64,000 nt of DNA, from NCBI RefSeq assembly GCF_003097635.1, contig NZ_QCZI01000007.1, forward strand, positions 92,313 through 156,312, read 5' to 3'. Positions 1 through 8,837 of this stretch are shown in pieces. Position numbers and translations under genes: made by a program. This DNA comes from Flavobacterium psychrotolerans (lineage in GTDB: Bacteria; Bacteroidota; Bacteroidia; Flavobacteriales; Flavobacteriaceae). The notes beneath the pieces are model-generated. The model did no database searches. It worked only from the letters and a program-made list of their open reading frames with translations, and had not been told where the DNA came from. Each line of letters begins with the position of its first letter. The stretch's first letter is position 1.

Positions 1-483
1 TTCTGATATTTCTTTAAAACTTAAGTCTTGATAAATGCGCATCACTAATACTTCTTTTTGATCGTCTGGTAACTCTTCAATAATTTTCCTTAAATCTTTT
101 TCGACTTGATCGGAAATCATTTGGTTCTCAATGGTCATGGAATGATCGGTCATGATAGAAAAGATAGAAAACTCCTCCGTTTCTCTAAATAGAGGCATCT
201 TTTTATTTCTCCTAAAATGGTCAATGATCAAATTATGGGCAATTCGCATCACCCAAGGTAAAAACTTACCTTCTTCGTTATAGGAATTAGATTTTAAGGT
301 TTTAATGACTTTTATAAAAGTATCCTGAAAAATATCGTCCGAAATATCCCGATCCGAAATTTTAGAATAGATGAAGCCGAAAATTTTTGATTGGTGCCTA
401 TTAATTAATGTTGACAAAGCGCTTTCGTCGCCAGCCATATAATTTTTAACTAATAATGCATCTGGAATTTGTACGTTAACCAT
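1..483 (-). CDS. ECF RNA polymerase sigma factor, C-terminus cut off by the window edge
   Basis: The minus strand is open from an ATG at 483 to the window edge, giving 161 codons. The visible part has the usual order of a sigma-70 family ECF factor: region 2 with an ISDRDISDDIFQDTFIK-like helix and the PWVMRIAHNLIIDHFRR segment (promoter melting and -10 recognition), then a linker and the start of region 4 (LPDDQKEVLVMRIYQDLSFKEIS), which reads the -35 element. Its job is to direct RNA polymerase to a specific promoter set. No anti-sigma gene can be seen because the downstream side lies outside the window. A minus-strand promoter (583-614) sits about 100 bp upstream, so the gene is probably transcribed on its own from there. 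The family assignment is firm; the regulon is unknown. Confidence 0.88.
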   Translation of the reverse strand, partial: MVNVQIPDALLVKNYMAGDESALSTLINRHQSKIFGFIYSKISDRDISDDIFQDTFIKVIKTLKSNSYNEEGKFLPWVMRIAHNLIIDHFRRNKKMPLFRETEEFSIFSIMTDHSMTIENQMISDQVEKDLRKIIEELPDDQKEVLVMRIYQDLSFKEISE

Positions 484-877
484 AAAATTACCTTTTAATT
501 TTTCATTAAAAAAATTTCGAGAAGTCTCTCTAAAAAGTAGTTTTTATTATAGGCGAATGTTAAAGTTGAATTAAATAATAACCAAATATAGCATAAAAAA
601 ATTTCATTAAGCAAACATTAACTTTAAAATTAACAGTTGATACACAATAAAAAAATAAAAAAGCTTACATTTACTGACCTTACGTAGGATATGCAAATAA
701 AAACTGCATATTAAGTTAAGCAACATTTTTGTAATTAATTTTGATTGTTAAATCCTTCAATAGTTGCAGAATTCAAAGCAGAATATCTCCTTTTTCTGTT
801 GTACCAAATAATTAGTTTTACAGTATTACTTTATCACTTTATAATTAATTATCTTTGCGAATATTCTCTTTTTACCT
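484..877. other. Divergent intergenic region between the sigma factor and uvrA
   Basis: This AT-rich gap of 394 bp separates two divergent genes. It holds the sigma factor promoter on the minus strand and, on the plus strand, a TATCTTTG box at 850-857 just upstream of uvrA without a convincing -33 TTG at normal spacing. A short open frame beginning at 745 runs into the uvrA start in another frame and has no family features, so it is not annotated. Confidence 0.5.
583..614 (-). promoter_or_regulatory. Bacteroidota-type promoter for the sigma factor gene
   Basis: Read on the minus strand, a TTG (612-614) is followed after 21 bp by TATATTTG (583-590), matching the TTG / TAnnTTTG pattern known for Flavobacterium. 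It points toward the sigma factor start at 483, which implies a leader of roughly 90 nt. Confidence 0.5.
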
Positions 878-3667
878 ATGCTTACAAAGGACATTACAAC
901 ACTCGACCCCAAAAAAAACATTATCATTAAAGGCGCTCAAGTTCACAACTTGAAAAATCTCGATGTAGCTATTCCTAGAAACAAATTAGTGGTTATTACC
1001 GGACTTTCAGGTTCCGGAAAATCGAGTTTGGCTTTTGACACTTTATATGCTGAAGGACAACGAAGATATGTAGAGAGTTTGTCTTCTTATGCCCGACAAT
1101 TTCTTGGACGATTAGACAAACCAAAAGTAGAATACATCAAAGGGATTGCACCTGCTATTGCCATTGAACAAAAAGTAAATACGACCAATGCCCGTTCCAC
1201 CGTTGGAACATCCACAGAAATCTACGATTATTTAAAATTACTTTTTGCGAGAATCGGCAAAACCTATTCGCCAATTTCTGGCCATGAAGTCAAGAAAAAT
1301 ACCGTTACCGACGTCATCAATGCCGTAAAATCATTTGAATTGGAAAGCAAATGGTTGCTCCTGTCCCCTATTCATCTGGAAGAGGGCAGAAAACTGGAAG
1401 ACAAACTAAAAGTGTTACTCCAGCAAGGATTTGCTCGTATACTAGTAAATAATGAGATGGTGCGTTTAGATGAAATAGACCAACATTCATTAGACAACAA
1501 AGACATAGTACTCATCATTGACAGAATCGTAGTAAAAGAAGAGGATGAATTTTACAATCGATTGTCTGATGCCGTACAGACCGCATTTTTTGAAGGAAAG
1601 GGAATTTGCTACTTGCAAGAATTAAATTCGGACAAACGATTTACATTCAGCAATAATTTTGAACTCGATAGCATTACATTTTTGGAACCGAATGTGCACC
1701 TTTTCAGTTTCAATAATCCGTATGGAGCTTGTCCCGTTTGCGAGGGTTATGGCAATATCATTGGGATTGATGAAGAATTAGTGATTCCAAACACCGCATT
1801 GTCCATATATGAAAATGCCATTTATGCGTGGCGCGGAGATAGCATGAGTTGGTATCGCGACGAATTGATAAACAACGCCTACAAATTTGATTTTCCTATC
1901 CATAAGCCCTACTATCAATTTACGGAAGAGCAAAAAGAAATTCTCTGGAATGGAAACAGCTATTTTATGGGACTGAATGATTTCTTCAAGGAACTGGAAG
2001 AGAAAAATTACAAAATTCAAAATCGGGTTATGCTTTCGCGTTATCGGGGAAAAACCAAATGCTATTCCTGCAAAGGCAAGCGCTTACGAATTGAGGCTTC
2101 TTATGTAAAAATTGACGGAAAAACCGTTTCTGATTTGGTGGATTTACCCATCAAAAAACTGGTTTCATTTTTTGACGGATTGCAACTGAATGATTTTGAC
2201 CAAAAAGTAGCCAAACGTCTTCTCATAGAAATCAACAACCGTTTACGCTTTTTAGTGGAAGTCGGGTTGGATTATTTGACCTTAAACAGAAATTCAGCGA
2301 CGCTTTCCGGTGGAGAATCCCAACGCATCAATTTGGCAACTTCGTTAGGAAGCAGTTTGGTAGGATCCATGTACATTCTGGATGAACCCAGCATAGGCTT
2401 ACACCCAAAAGATACCGAACGCTTGATAAAAGTCTTGCTTTCACTTCGCGATTTGGGCAATACCGTAATTGTGGTAGAACACGATGAGGATATCATGAAA
2501 GCCGCCGACATGATTATAGATATTGGTCCTGAAGCGGGAACTCATGGTGGCGAATTGGTTGCGCAAGGAACATTTGCTGAAATCTTGAAATCGACTTCTT
2601 TAACTTCAAAATATTTGAATGGCGATTTAAAAATTGAAGTGCCTCGAATCAGACGAAAATGGGGAACGTACATCGAAATTATTGGTGCTCGAGAGAACAA
2701 TTTGCAAAATGTGGATGTCAAATTTCCTTTGGAAGTGCTGACCGTAATTACAGGAGTTTCGGGAAGCGGAAAAAGCACCTTGGTCAAGAAAATCCTGTTT
2801 CCGGCCATGCAAAAAAAATTAGATGGAGTTGGTGAAAAAGCAGGACAATTCACGGAGATGCGTGGCTATTACCACAAAATCCAACATATCGAATACGTTG
2901 ATCAAAACCCAATTGGAAGAAGTTCCCGTTCTAATCCTGTAACTTATATTAAAGCTTATGATGACATTCGGGATTTGTATGCCAAGGAAAAGCTAGCTAA
3001 AATTAGAGGCTATCAGCCCAAACATTTCTCTTTTAATGTCGATGGCGGGCGTTGTGAAACCTGCAAAGGCGAAGGTTCCATCAATGTAGAAATGGTTTTT
3101 ATGGCCGATGTCTCCTTGCCTTGCGATACCTGCAACGGAAAACGTTTTAAAAAGGAAGTGCTCGAAATCTATTTTGAAGGCAAGAATATTGACGATATTT
3201 TGACCATGACTATTGATGATGCGGTTACTTTTTTTACAGAAACAAAGCAAACCAAAATCTCACAAAAACTGCAACCTTTACAAGATGTTGGCTTGGGTTA
3301 TGTACAATTGGGGCAATCGTCTTCTACGCTTTCCGGCGGTGAAGCCCAACGTATCAAATTGGCTTCGTTTCTGGTAAAAGGAAGCACGAAAGAAAAAGCG
3401 TTATTTGTATTTGACGAACCCACAACGGGATTGCATTTTCACGACATCAAAAAACTATTGACTTCTTTTGATGCCTTAATTGATAAAGGACATTCCATTA
3501 TCGTGATAGAACACAACCTGGATTTGATAAAATGCGCCGATTGGATTATTGATATTGGCCCAGAAGGCGGAGAAAACGGCGGTCAAATTCTTGCTATTGG
3601 AACTCCTGAAGAAATCATCAAAAACCAAGACTCAATTACTGGTAAATATTTGAAGGAAAAGCTGTGA
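878..3667 (+). CDS. uvrA: UvrA-family excinuclease ATPase (probable UvrA paralogue)
   Basis: This 929-residue protein has the double ABC layout of UvrA, the damage-recognition ATPase of nucleotide excision repair. The first ATPase half has Walker [10 protein letters not shown] near residue 43, and signature [12 protein letters not shown] followed by DEPSIGLHP. The second half has [21 protein letters not shown] and DEPTTGLHF. The C-terminal zinc module is intact (CETC near 726, CDTC near 749). The N-terminal zinc module has only its second pair (CPVC at about 285); the CxxC pair normally about 20 residues earlier is absent, and an extra CYSC occurs near 395. A region matching the UvrB-binding domain (about 130-245) is present. 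It stands alone, divergent from the sigma factor and convergent with the GlmU-like gene. Bacteroidota often carry two UvrA proteins; the zinc difference suggests this is the second one, but only a genome-wide look can tell. Confidence 0.93.
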   Translation: MLTKDITTLDPKKNIIIKGAQVHNLKNLDVAIPRNKLVVITGLSGSGKSSLAFDTLYAEGQRRYVESLSSYARQFLGRLDKPKVEYIKGIAPAIAIEQKVNTTNARSTVGTSTEIYDYLKLLFARIGKTYSPISGHEVKKNTVTDVINAVKSFELESKWLLLSPIHLEEGRKLEDKLKVLLQQGFARILVNNEMVRLDEIDQHSLDNKDIVLIIDRIVVKEEDEFYNRLSDAVQTAFFEGKGICYLQELNSDKRFTFSNNFELDSITFLEPNVHLFSFNNPYGACPVCEGYGNIIGIDEELVIPNTALSIYENAIYAWRGDSMSWYRDELINNAYKFDFPIHKPYYQFTEEQKEILWNGNSYFMGLNDFFKELEEKNYKIQNRVMLSRYRGKTKCYSCKGKRLRIEASYVKIDGKTVSDLVDLPIKKLVSFFDGLQLNDFDQKVAKRLLIEINNRLRFLVEVGLDYLTLNRNSATLSGGESQRINLATSLGSSLVGSMYILDEPSIGLHPKDTERLIKVLLSLRDLGNTVIVVEHDEDIMKAADMIIDIGPEAGTHGGELVAQGTFAEILKSTSLTSKYLNGDLKIEVPRIRRKWGTYIEIIGARENNLQNVDVKFPLEVLTVITGVSGSGKSTLVKKILFPAMQKKLDGVGEKAGQFTEMRGYYHKIQHIEYVDQNPIGRSSRSNPVTYIKAYDDIRDLYAKEKLAKIRGYQPKHFSFNVDGGRCETCKGEGSINVEMVFMADVSLPCDTCNGKRFKKEVLEIYFEGKNIDDILTMTIDDAVTFFTETKQTKISQKLQPLQDVGLGYVQLGQSSSTLSGGEAQRIKLASFLVKGSTKEKALFVFDEPTTGLHFHDIKKLLTSFDALIDKGHSIIVIEHNLDLIKCADWIIDIGPEGGENGGQILAIGTPEEIIKNQDSITGKYLKEKL

Positions 3668-3686
3668 AAATTAATTTTCTAATTAT

Positions 3687-4862
3687 TTACTCTTTTCTCC
3701 ACTTTTTAGTTTCCTCAAAAACGTATTCTAAAATCCGAGCTTCTTTTTCGTCAAAATCGACGTGACGGCGTGACATTACAATTCTTGCGGTTTCAAACGC
3801 TTTTTTGGTAATATAAGTGGTAAAACCAGATGCGCCACCCCAAGAGAAACTCGGGATGAAATTACGAGGGAATCCGCTACCAAAAATATTGGTACTCACT
3901 CCCACTACGGTTCCTGTGTTGAACATCGTATTTATACCGCATTTACTATGGTCCCCCATCATTAATCCGCAAAACTGAAGTCCTGTTTTCTTGAAACCTT
4001 CGGTTTCATAACTCCACAACTTCACTTCTTCATAATTGTTCTTTAGGTTTGAATTGTTGCTGTCTGCTCCAATATTGCACCATTCCCCCAAAACCGAATT
4101 TCCTAAAAATCCGTCATGCCCTTTGTTCGAATATCCAAAAAGGACTGAATTATTTACTTCTCCTCCAATGCGGCAATGCGGCCCAACCGTAGTGGCGCCA
4201 TATACTTTGGTAGCTAGTTTTACTTGGGCTTCTTCACATAAGGCAAATGGCCCACGAATTACGGAACCTTCCATGATTTCGGAGTTTTTTCCAATATAGA
4301 TAGGCCCAGTGGATGCATTTAAAGTAACAAATTCCAGTTTTGCCCCTTCTTCAATAAAAATATTTTCAGGAGAAATCACGTTGACACTTTTAGGAATGGG
4401 TTGTGATTTCCGGTCTTCCGTTAAAAGTTCAAAATCTTCTCGGATTGCAGCATCATTTTTGGCAAATATATCCCAAGGATTGGCAACAAAAAGACAGTCC
4501 TCATTGTATTCAATAATTTCATACTCGTTAAAATCGACTTCTTCCTGAGATTCTTGCGTAAAAAAAGCAATGACCTCATCCCCTTTGAAAATAGCTTGAT
4601 TGGGCTCAAGATTAGAAACCATTTCTGACAAAATCTCATTGGGTAAAAAGGAAGCATTAATCATTACGTTTTCTTCCATTTCGACCATTGGATATTTTTC
4701 GGACAAATATTCTTCCGTTAATGTTGTGGTAGTAGACCCTAAATGTCTTTCCCATTTTTCACGAATAGTTAAAATCCCGATGCGAATGTCTGCTACTGGA
4801 CGCGTGAAAGTAAAAGGGAGTAATGCAGTTCTAACCGTTCCGTCAAAAAGGATATAGTTCAT
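3687..4862 (-). CDS. GlmU-like sugar nucleotidyltransferase / acyltransferase
   Basis: The 391-residue product belongs to the Bacteroidota family of putative sugar nucleotidyltransferases fused to a left-handed beta-helix, annotated as an alternative bacterial GlmU (UDP-N-acetylglucosamine diphosphorylase / glucosamine-1-phosphate acetyltransferase). The N-terminus MNYILFDG...LLPFTFTRPVADIRIGILTI is the altered nucleotide-binding region. From about residue 165 onward the hexapeptide-type pattern appears (IYIGKNSEIMEGSVIRGPF, VGPHCRIGGEV, NSVLGEWCNIGADS), forming the acyltransferase helix. It would supply UDP-GlcNAc for peptidoglycan and lipopolysaccharide. It lies downstream of rpmE2 on the same strand and may be co-transcribed beyond that gene's terminator. 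Family is clear from the overall pattern; the exact reaction is inferred. Confidence 0.85.
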   Translation of the reverse strand: MNYILFDGTVRTALLPFTFTRPVADIRIGILTIREKWERHLGSTTTTLTEEYLSEKYPMVEMEENVMINASFLPNEILSEMVSNLEPNQAIFKGDEVIAFFTQESQEEVDFNEYEIIEYNEDCLFVANPWDIFAKNDAAIREDFELLTEDRKSQPIPKSVNVISPENIFIEEGAKLEFVTLNASTGPIYIGKNSEIMEGSVIRGPFALCEEAQVKLATKVYGATTVGPHCRIGGEVNNSVLFGYSNKGHDGFLGNSVLGEWCNIGADSNNSNLKNNYEEVKLWSYETEGFKKTGLQFCGLMMGDHSKCGINTMFNTGTVVGVSTNIFGSGFPRNFIPSFSWGGASGFTTYITKKAFETARIVMSRRHVDFDEKEARILEYVFEETKKWRKE

Positions 4863-4956
4863 AATATTTATTGTTAGAGACGATGCATTGCATCGCCAGT
4901 ACTTTATACAGGTATCAAAGTTACGAAGTTAAAGAATAAAATAATCAATATAAAAT

Positions 4957-4983
4957 AAAAAAGCCTCGCAAATTGCGAGGCTT
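4957..4983 (-). terminator. Rho-independent terminator of rpmE2
   Basis: A perfect stem (AAGCCTCGC / GCGAGGCTT, loop AATT) is followed on the minus strand by a T-run. It lies 26 bp past the rpmE2 stop codon. Confidence 0.85.
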
Positions 4984-5008
4984 AATGCTATTTAAAAATC
5001 GATAAATA

Positions 5009-5260
5009 TTATTTAGCGTGTTTAGCGTATTTGGTTTTAAATTTATCAATACGACCTGCTGTATCAATAAGTTTAGATTTACCAGTATAAAAAGGATGAG
5101 AAGTTCTGGAAATTTCCATTTTTACAACTGGGTATTCAACACCGTCAACTGTAATTGTTTCTCTAGTATCTGCAGTAGATTTAGTGATAAAAACATCTTC
5201 ATTTGACATGTCTTTAAAAGCAACTAATCTGTAATTTTCTGGGTGAACTCCTTTTTTCAT
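5009..5260 (-). CDS. rpmE2: 50S ribosomal protein L31, type B
   Basis: The 83-residue protein has the L31 sequence pattern [17 protein letters not shown] at the start and [13 protein letters not shown] near residue 52, followed by a basic tail. It contains no cysteines, so it is the zinc-independent (type B) form found across Bacteroidota. It is part of the large ribosomal subunit at the contact with the small subunit. A minus-strand promoter at 5373-5401 and a strong terminator at 4957-4983 define a monocistronic unit. The leader of about 105 nt contains a small hairpin (CTTTTCT / AGAAAAG near 5300-5325) that might be regulatory, but I cannot tie it to a known L31 leader. Confidence 0.97.
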   Translation of the reverse strand: MKKGVHPENYRLVAFKDMSNEDVFITKSTADTRETITVDGVEYPVVKMEISRTSHPFYTGKSKLIDTAGRIDKFKTKYAKHAK

Positions 5261-5372
5261 CTTGTGAATCTTTTTATTTGATTGATTATAACTTGTTTTG
5301 AAGCTTTTCTTTTAACAGAAAAGGTATAAACACATTATAATTTTTTGTTTTTACTTTATTATTTTGAGTGTG

Positions 5373-5401
5373 CAAATTTACAATTATTTTTCAATAATCA
5401 A
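5373..5401 (-). promoter_or_regulatory. Promoter of rpmE2
   Basis: On the minus strand TTG (5399-5401) and TAAATTTG (5373-5380) are separated by 18 bp, fitting the Flavobacterium housekeeping promoter. It drives rpmE2, whose start is at 5260. Confidence 0.5.
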
Positions 5402-5442
5402 ATCTTTACTTGTTTTTTTTTCGTGAATATCTAAAAGGTTTT

Positions 5443-5475
5443 TTGACCGCATAATAATGGGAATTGTTATATTTG
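5443..5475 (+). promoter_or_regulatory. Promoter of the DUF4199 / glycosyltransferase operon
   Basis: TTG (5443-5445) and TATATTTG (5468-5475) are spaced by 22 bp; the start codon of the first gene follows 28 bp after the -7 box. Confidence 0.5.
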
Positions 5476-5503
5476 TAGATTAATTTTAAACAACATCTGT
5501 TTT

Positions 5504-6031
5504 ATGGTAGCCTTGAGAAAAAATTCATTGAATTTCGGTTTGTTTTTGGGAGTGTTTTTGGTAGTTATGACCACGCTGATTTATGCTATAGACATCAGTT
5601 TATTTACAAGTTCATGGATAGGTATTGTAAACGTAATCATCATTACAGGGTTCGGTGCATTTGCAGCAATGAAATACAAAAAAAGTATCGGAGGATTTAT
5701 TACTTATAAAGAAACCTTTTCAAGTTATTTTATAACGGTAGCGCTGGGCTTTTTTATTTCTACCGCATTTAGCATTCTACTTTTTAATCTTATCGATCCC
5801 GAAGCCAAGACTATTATCACGGAAAACATCATCAAATATTCGGTTACTATGATGGAAAAATTTGGAACTAAAGCTGCCGACATCAACAAAATGATTGAAG
5901 AAATGCAAAAATCAGACCCTTTTGGAACCATGGGACAAGTAAAAGGTTTTGCGTTTAATTTGATTGTTTATAGCATAATAGGTTTAATTATCTCTTTAAT
6001 CATTAAAAGAGACCGACCTCAAAGTATTTAA
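5504..6031 (+). CDS. DUF4199 domain-containing membrane protein
   Basis: The 175-residue protein matches the DUF4199 pattern of Bacteroidota. It has four hydrophobic segments: two in the first 55 residues (LGVFLVVMTTLIYAI and IGIVNVIIITGFGAF), one near 75-95 and one at the end (LIVYSIIGLIISLII). Between the third and fourth lies a soluble stretch with GTKAADINKMIEEMQ. Its biochemical role is not known. It is the first gene of an operon and the next gene, a membrane glycosyltransferase, starts 4 bp after its stop. That coupling is common for this family and suggests a link to polyprenyl-sugar or envelope glycan synthesis, which is inference. Confidence 0.85.
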   Translation: MVALRKNSLNFGLFLGVFLVVMTTLIYAIDISLFTSSWIGIVNVIIITGFGAFAAMKYKKSIGGFITYKETFSSYFITVALGFFISTAFSILLFNLIDPEAKTIITENIIKYSVTMMEKFGTKAADINKMIEEMQKSDPFGTMGQVKGFAFNLIVYSIIGLIISLIIKRDRPQSI

Positions 6032-6034
6032 TTA

Positions 6035-6997
6035 ATGAATTTATCCATTATAATTCCGCTTCTTAACGAAGAAGAATCCTTACAGGAACTCCATAAATGG
6101 ATTGTTGCCGTGATGAAAGCCAATAACTACAGCTACGAAGTGATCTTTATTGATGACGGAAGTACCGATAGTTCTTGGTCAATAATCGAGCAACTGTCTG
6201 CTGAAAACCTAAATGTAAAAGGCATTCGATTTCTGAGAAATTTTGGAAAATCACAGGCATTGCACGCTGGTTTTGCAAAAGCGCTGGGCGATGTCGTGAT
6301 TACGATGGATGCCGACTTACAGGACAACCCAGAAGAAATTCCGGATTTGTACACCATGATTATCAATCAAAATTTCGATTTGGTTTCAGGTTGGAAAAAG
6401 AAACGATACGATTCGGTTTTTGCAAAAAACTTACCTTCCAAATTATTCAATTGGGCAGCAAGAAAAACTTCGGGAGTACAGCTTAATGATTTCAATTGCG
6501 GGTTGAAAGCCTATAAGAATGCGGTAGTAAAAAACATAGAAGTTTCTGGAGAAATGCACCGTTACATTCCGGTTTTAGCGAAAAATTCCGGTTTTGGAAA
6601 AATTGGCGAAAAAGTAGTAAAACACCAGGCTCGAAAATATGGTGAAACTAAATTTGGAATGGATCGTTTTGTAAACGGTTTTTTAGATTTAATTACCATT
6701 TGGTTCCTTTCCAGATTTGGAAAAAGACCCATGCACTTGTTTGGTGCTTTGGGATCAATAATGTTTATCATTGGATTTCTTTCGGCGGGATTTATTGGGT
6801 TTATGAAACTCTATAAGTTATACCACGGTTTACCCTATGATTTAGTGACCAACAATCCTTGGTTTTACATTTCGCTTGCCACTATGGTTATTGGAACGCA
6901 ATTGTTTTTGGCCGGATTTCTAGGTGAAATCATTTTAAGAACAAAAAATAATGAGGAACGGTACAAAATTTCTAATGAAGTAAATTTAAACAATTAA
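6035..6997 (+). CDS. Family 2 glycosyltransferase with C-terminal membrane anchor
   Basis: This 320-residue enzyme has a GT-A fold of the dolichol/undecaprenyl-phosphate sugar transferase type (GtrB/ArnC/DPM-like). Visible motifs are LSIIIPLLNEEESL at the N-terminus, the nucleotide-binding FIDDGSTDSS near 40, the catalytic metal site MDADLQDNPEE near 92, and HQARKYGETKFG near 198 that contacts the acceptor phosphate. Two transmembrane helices follow (about 235-260 and 275-300). It most likely moves a sugar from a nucleotide donor to undecaprenyl phosphate at the inner face of the cytoplasmic membrane. Sugar and final product cannot be read from sequence. It is translated right behind the DUF4199 gene. 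Confidence 0.88.
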   Translation: MNLSIIIPLLNEEESLQELHKWIVAVMKANNYSYEVIFIDDGSTDSSWSIIEQLSAENLNVKGIRFLRNFGKSQALHAGFAKALGDVVITMDADLQDNPEEIPDLYTMIINQNFDLVSGWKKKRYDSVFAKNLPSKLFNWAARKTSGVQLNDFNCGLKAYKNAVVKNIEVSGEMHRYIPVLAKNSGFGKIGEKVVKHQARKYGETKFGMDRFVNGFLDLITIWFLSRFGKRPMHLFGALGSIMFIIGFLSAGFIGFMKLYKLYHGLPYDLVTNNPWFYISLATMVIGTQLFLAGFLGEIILRTKNNEERYKISNEVNLNN

Positions 6998-7009
6998 AAT
7001 AATAACATC

Positions 7010-7094
7010 GTAGCAACTAGCCCTGATGGAAGCGGCATCCTTTTTCTTTTTTCTTTAAAAAGGAAAAGATACAGCGAACAGCTGGAAAAGCTAC
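7010..7094. repeat. Intergenic fold-back element between the glycosyltransferase and mutase genes
   Basis: The 85-bp sequence begins with GTAGC and ends with GCTAC, and has an inner pairing of TCCTTTTT with AAAAAGGA around an AT-rich loop. From memory, similar AGCGGCATCC-containing intergenic sequences recur in Flavobacterium genomes, so this may be one copy of a dispersed repeat. Only one copy is present here. It may also act as a weak intra-operon attenuator. Confidence 0.4.
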
Positions 7095-7109
7095 AAAAAA
7101 AGAAAAAAC

Positions 7110-8837
7110 ATGAAGATAGAACAAAACATTTTAACTGCAGTAAATGAATGGCTAACTCCAGTATTTGATACTGAAACGCAAGAGTCCATTAAAAAAATGA
7201 TGACTTCTTCCCCAAAGGAATTAGAAGAAAGTTTTTATAAAAATCTGGAATTCGGTACTGGGGGAATGCGCGGTGTGATGGGACCTGGAACCAATCGAAT
7301 TAACAAATATACCTTAGGAAAAAACACGCAGGGTCTTTCAAATTACATGCACCAGGTTTTTCCCGGTAGAGAATTAAAAGTCGCAATTGCATTTGACTGT
7401 CGCCATAATAGTCAATCATTAGCAAAAGTGGTTGCTGATGTTTTTTCGGCGAATGGTATAAAAGTGTACTTATTCTCTGATATGCGTCCAACTCCTGAAT
7501 TGAGTTTTGCTTTGAAATATTTAGGTTGTCAAGCCGGAATTGTGCTTACTGCTTCACACAATCCACCCGAATATAATGGATATAAAGTATATTGGGAAGA
7601 TGGTGGACAACTTGTTCCGCCTCAAGATGCTGAAATTATTAATGTTATTGAAAATTTAAAATACGACGAAATTAAATTTCAGGCAAATGAAGATTTAATA
7701 CAATTTATTGACACCGAAATCGATGACGCTTTTATAAAATCTTCGATAGCAAACGCCAGTTTTGACACTGCTGCTACCGCAAAAGAAAATCTAAAAATTG
7801 TATTTACTTCATTGCACGGGACTTCCATAAAAGCAGTGCCACAAACTTTAGCGAAAGCAGGGTACACTAATGTAAATATTGTCCCTGAACAAGCGGAACC
7901 AAACGGTGATTTCCCTACAGTGAAATCTCCAAATCCGGAAGAGCCGGAGGCATTGACTATGGCTTTATCCCTAGCAGAAAAATTAGGTGCCGACATTGTT
8001 GTAGGAACCGATCCTGATTGTGACAGATTAGGCGTTGCCGTTAGAAATAATGACGACAAAATGATATTACTGAACGGAAATCAAACTATGGTGATGATGA
8101 CTGCCTTTTTATTGGAACAATGGAAAAAAGCAGGAAAAATAGACGGAAAACAATTTATTGGCTCCACCATCGTTTCCACACCAATGATGATGGAACTAGC
8201 AACCGCTTATAACGTGGAATGCAAAATTGGGTTAACTGGTTTTAAATGGATTGCCAAAATGATTAAGGATTTTCCGGAGCTAAAATTCATTGGTGGTGGC
8301 GAAGAAAGTTTTGGATTCATGGTAGGCGATGCCGTTCGTGATAAAGACGCTGTTGCAGCTACTTTACTAATGTGCGAAATTGCAGCTCAGGCAAAAGCCA
8401 AAGGAAGTTCCGTATACAAAGAATTACTAAAATTATATGTCGATTTCGGTTTTTACAAGGAACATTTAGTTTCATTAACAAAAAAAGGAATTGAAGGACT
8501 GTCCGAAATCAATAAAATGATGGTTGAAATGCGTACCAATCCCGTAAAAGAAATCAATGATCAAAGAGTAATTATGTTAGAAGATTACAAAATTTCTGTT
8601 GCTAAAAATTTATTAACAGGAGAAGAAGAGACAATGAATGTGCCAAAATCGGATGTGTTGATTTATTATACGGAAGATGGCGCTAAAATTGCGGCACGAC
8701 CAAGCGGAACAGAACCAAAAATCAAGTTTTATGTTAGCGTAAATGCCAAATTGGATTCAGTTGAAAATGCACCCGAAGTGGAAGCAAATTTAGACGCGAA
8801 AATCAAAAACATTTTGCTGGATTTAAAAATCATTTAA
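7110..8837 (+). CDS. Phosphosugar mutase (phosphoglucomutase / phosphomannomutase family)
   Basis: The 575-residue length and motifs fit the long bacterial alpha-D-phosphohexomutases. The catalytic phosphoserine loop is TASHNPPEYNGYKVYW near residue 146. The magnesium loop is VGTDPDCDRLG near 297, the sugar-binding loop is GGGEESFGFMVG near 395, and the phosphate-binding loop is AARPSGTEPKIKFYVS near 530. FGTGGMRGVMGPGTNRIN at about 48-65 is the N-terminal signature. It interconverts hexose-1- and hexose-6-phosphates, feeding sugar nucleotide synthesis. The next gene starts within its stop codon, so the two are translationally coupled. Whether glucose or mannose is the main substrate cannot be decided. 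Confidence 0.93.
   Translation: MKIEQNILTAVNEWLTPVFDTETQESIKKMMTSSPKELEESFYKNLEFGTGGMRGVMGPGTNRINKYTLGKNTQGLSNYMHQVFPGRELKVAIAFDCRHNSQSLAKVVADVFSANGIKVYLFSDMRPTPELSFALKYLGCQAGIVLTASHNPPEYNGYKVYWEDGGQLVPPQDAEIINVIENLKYDEIKFQANEDLIQFIDTEIDDAFIKSSIANASFDTAATAKENLKIVFTSLHGTSIKAVPQTLAKAGYTNVNIVPEQAEPNGDFPTVKSPNPEEPEALTMALSLAEKLGADIVVGTDPDCDRLGVAVRNNDDKMILLNGNQTMVMMTAFLLEQWKKAGKIDGKQFIGSTIVSTPMMMELATAYNVECKIGLTGFKWIAKMIKDFPELKFIGGGEESFGFMVGDAVRDKDAVAATLLMCEIAAQAKAKGSSVYKELLKLYVDFGFYKEHLVSLTKKGIEGLSEINKMMVEMRTNPVKEINDQRVIMLEDYKISVAKNLLTGEEETMNVPKSDVLIYYTEDGAKIAARPSGTEPKIKFYVSVNAKLDSVENAPEVEANLDAKIKNILLDLKII

Noticed and set aside
745..930. Short plus-strand frame overlapping the uvrA start
   Set aside because: No family features; it overlaps uvrA in another frame and includes the promoter area.
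4872..4893. Palindrome around GCGATGCAATGCATCG after the GlmU-like gene start
   Set aside because: It is a perfect small palindrome and may be a dispersed repeat, but with one copy and no context no function can be claimed.
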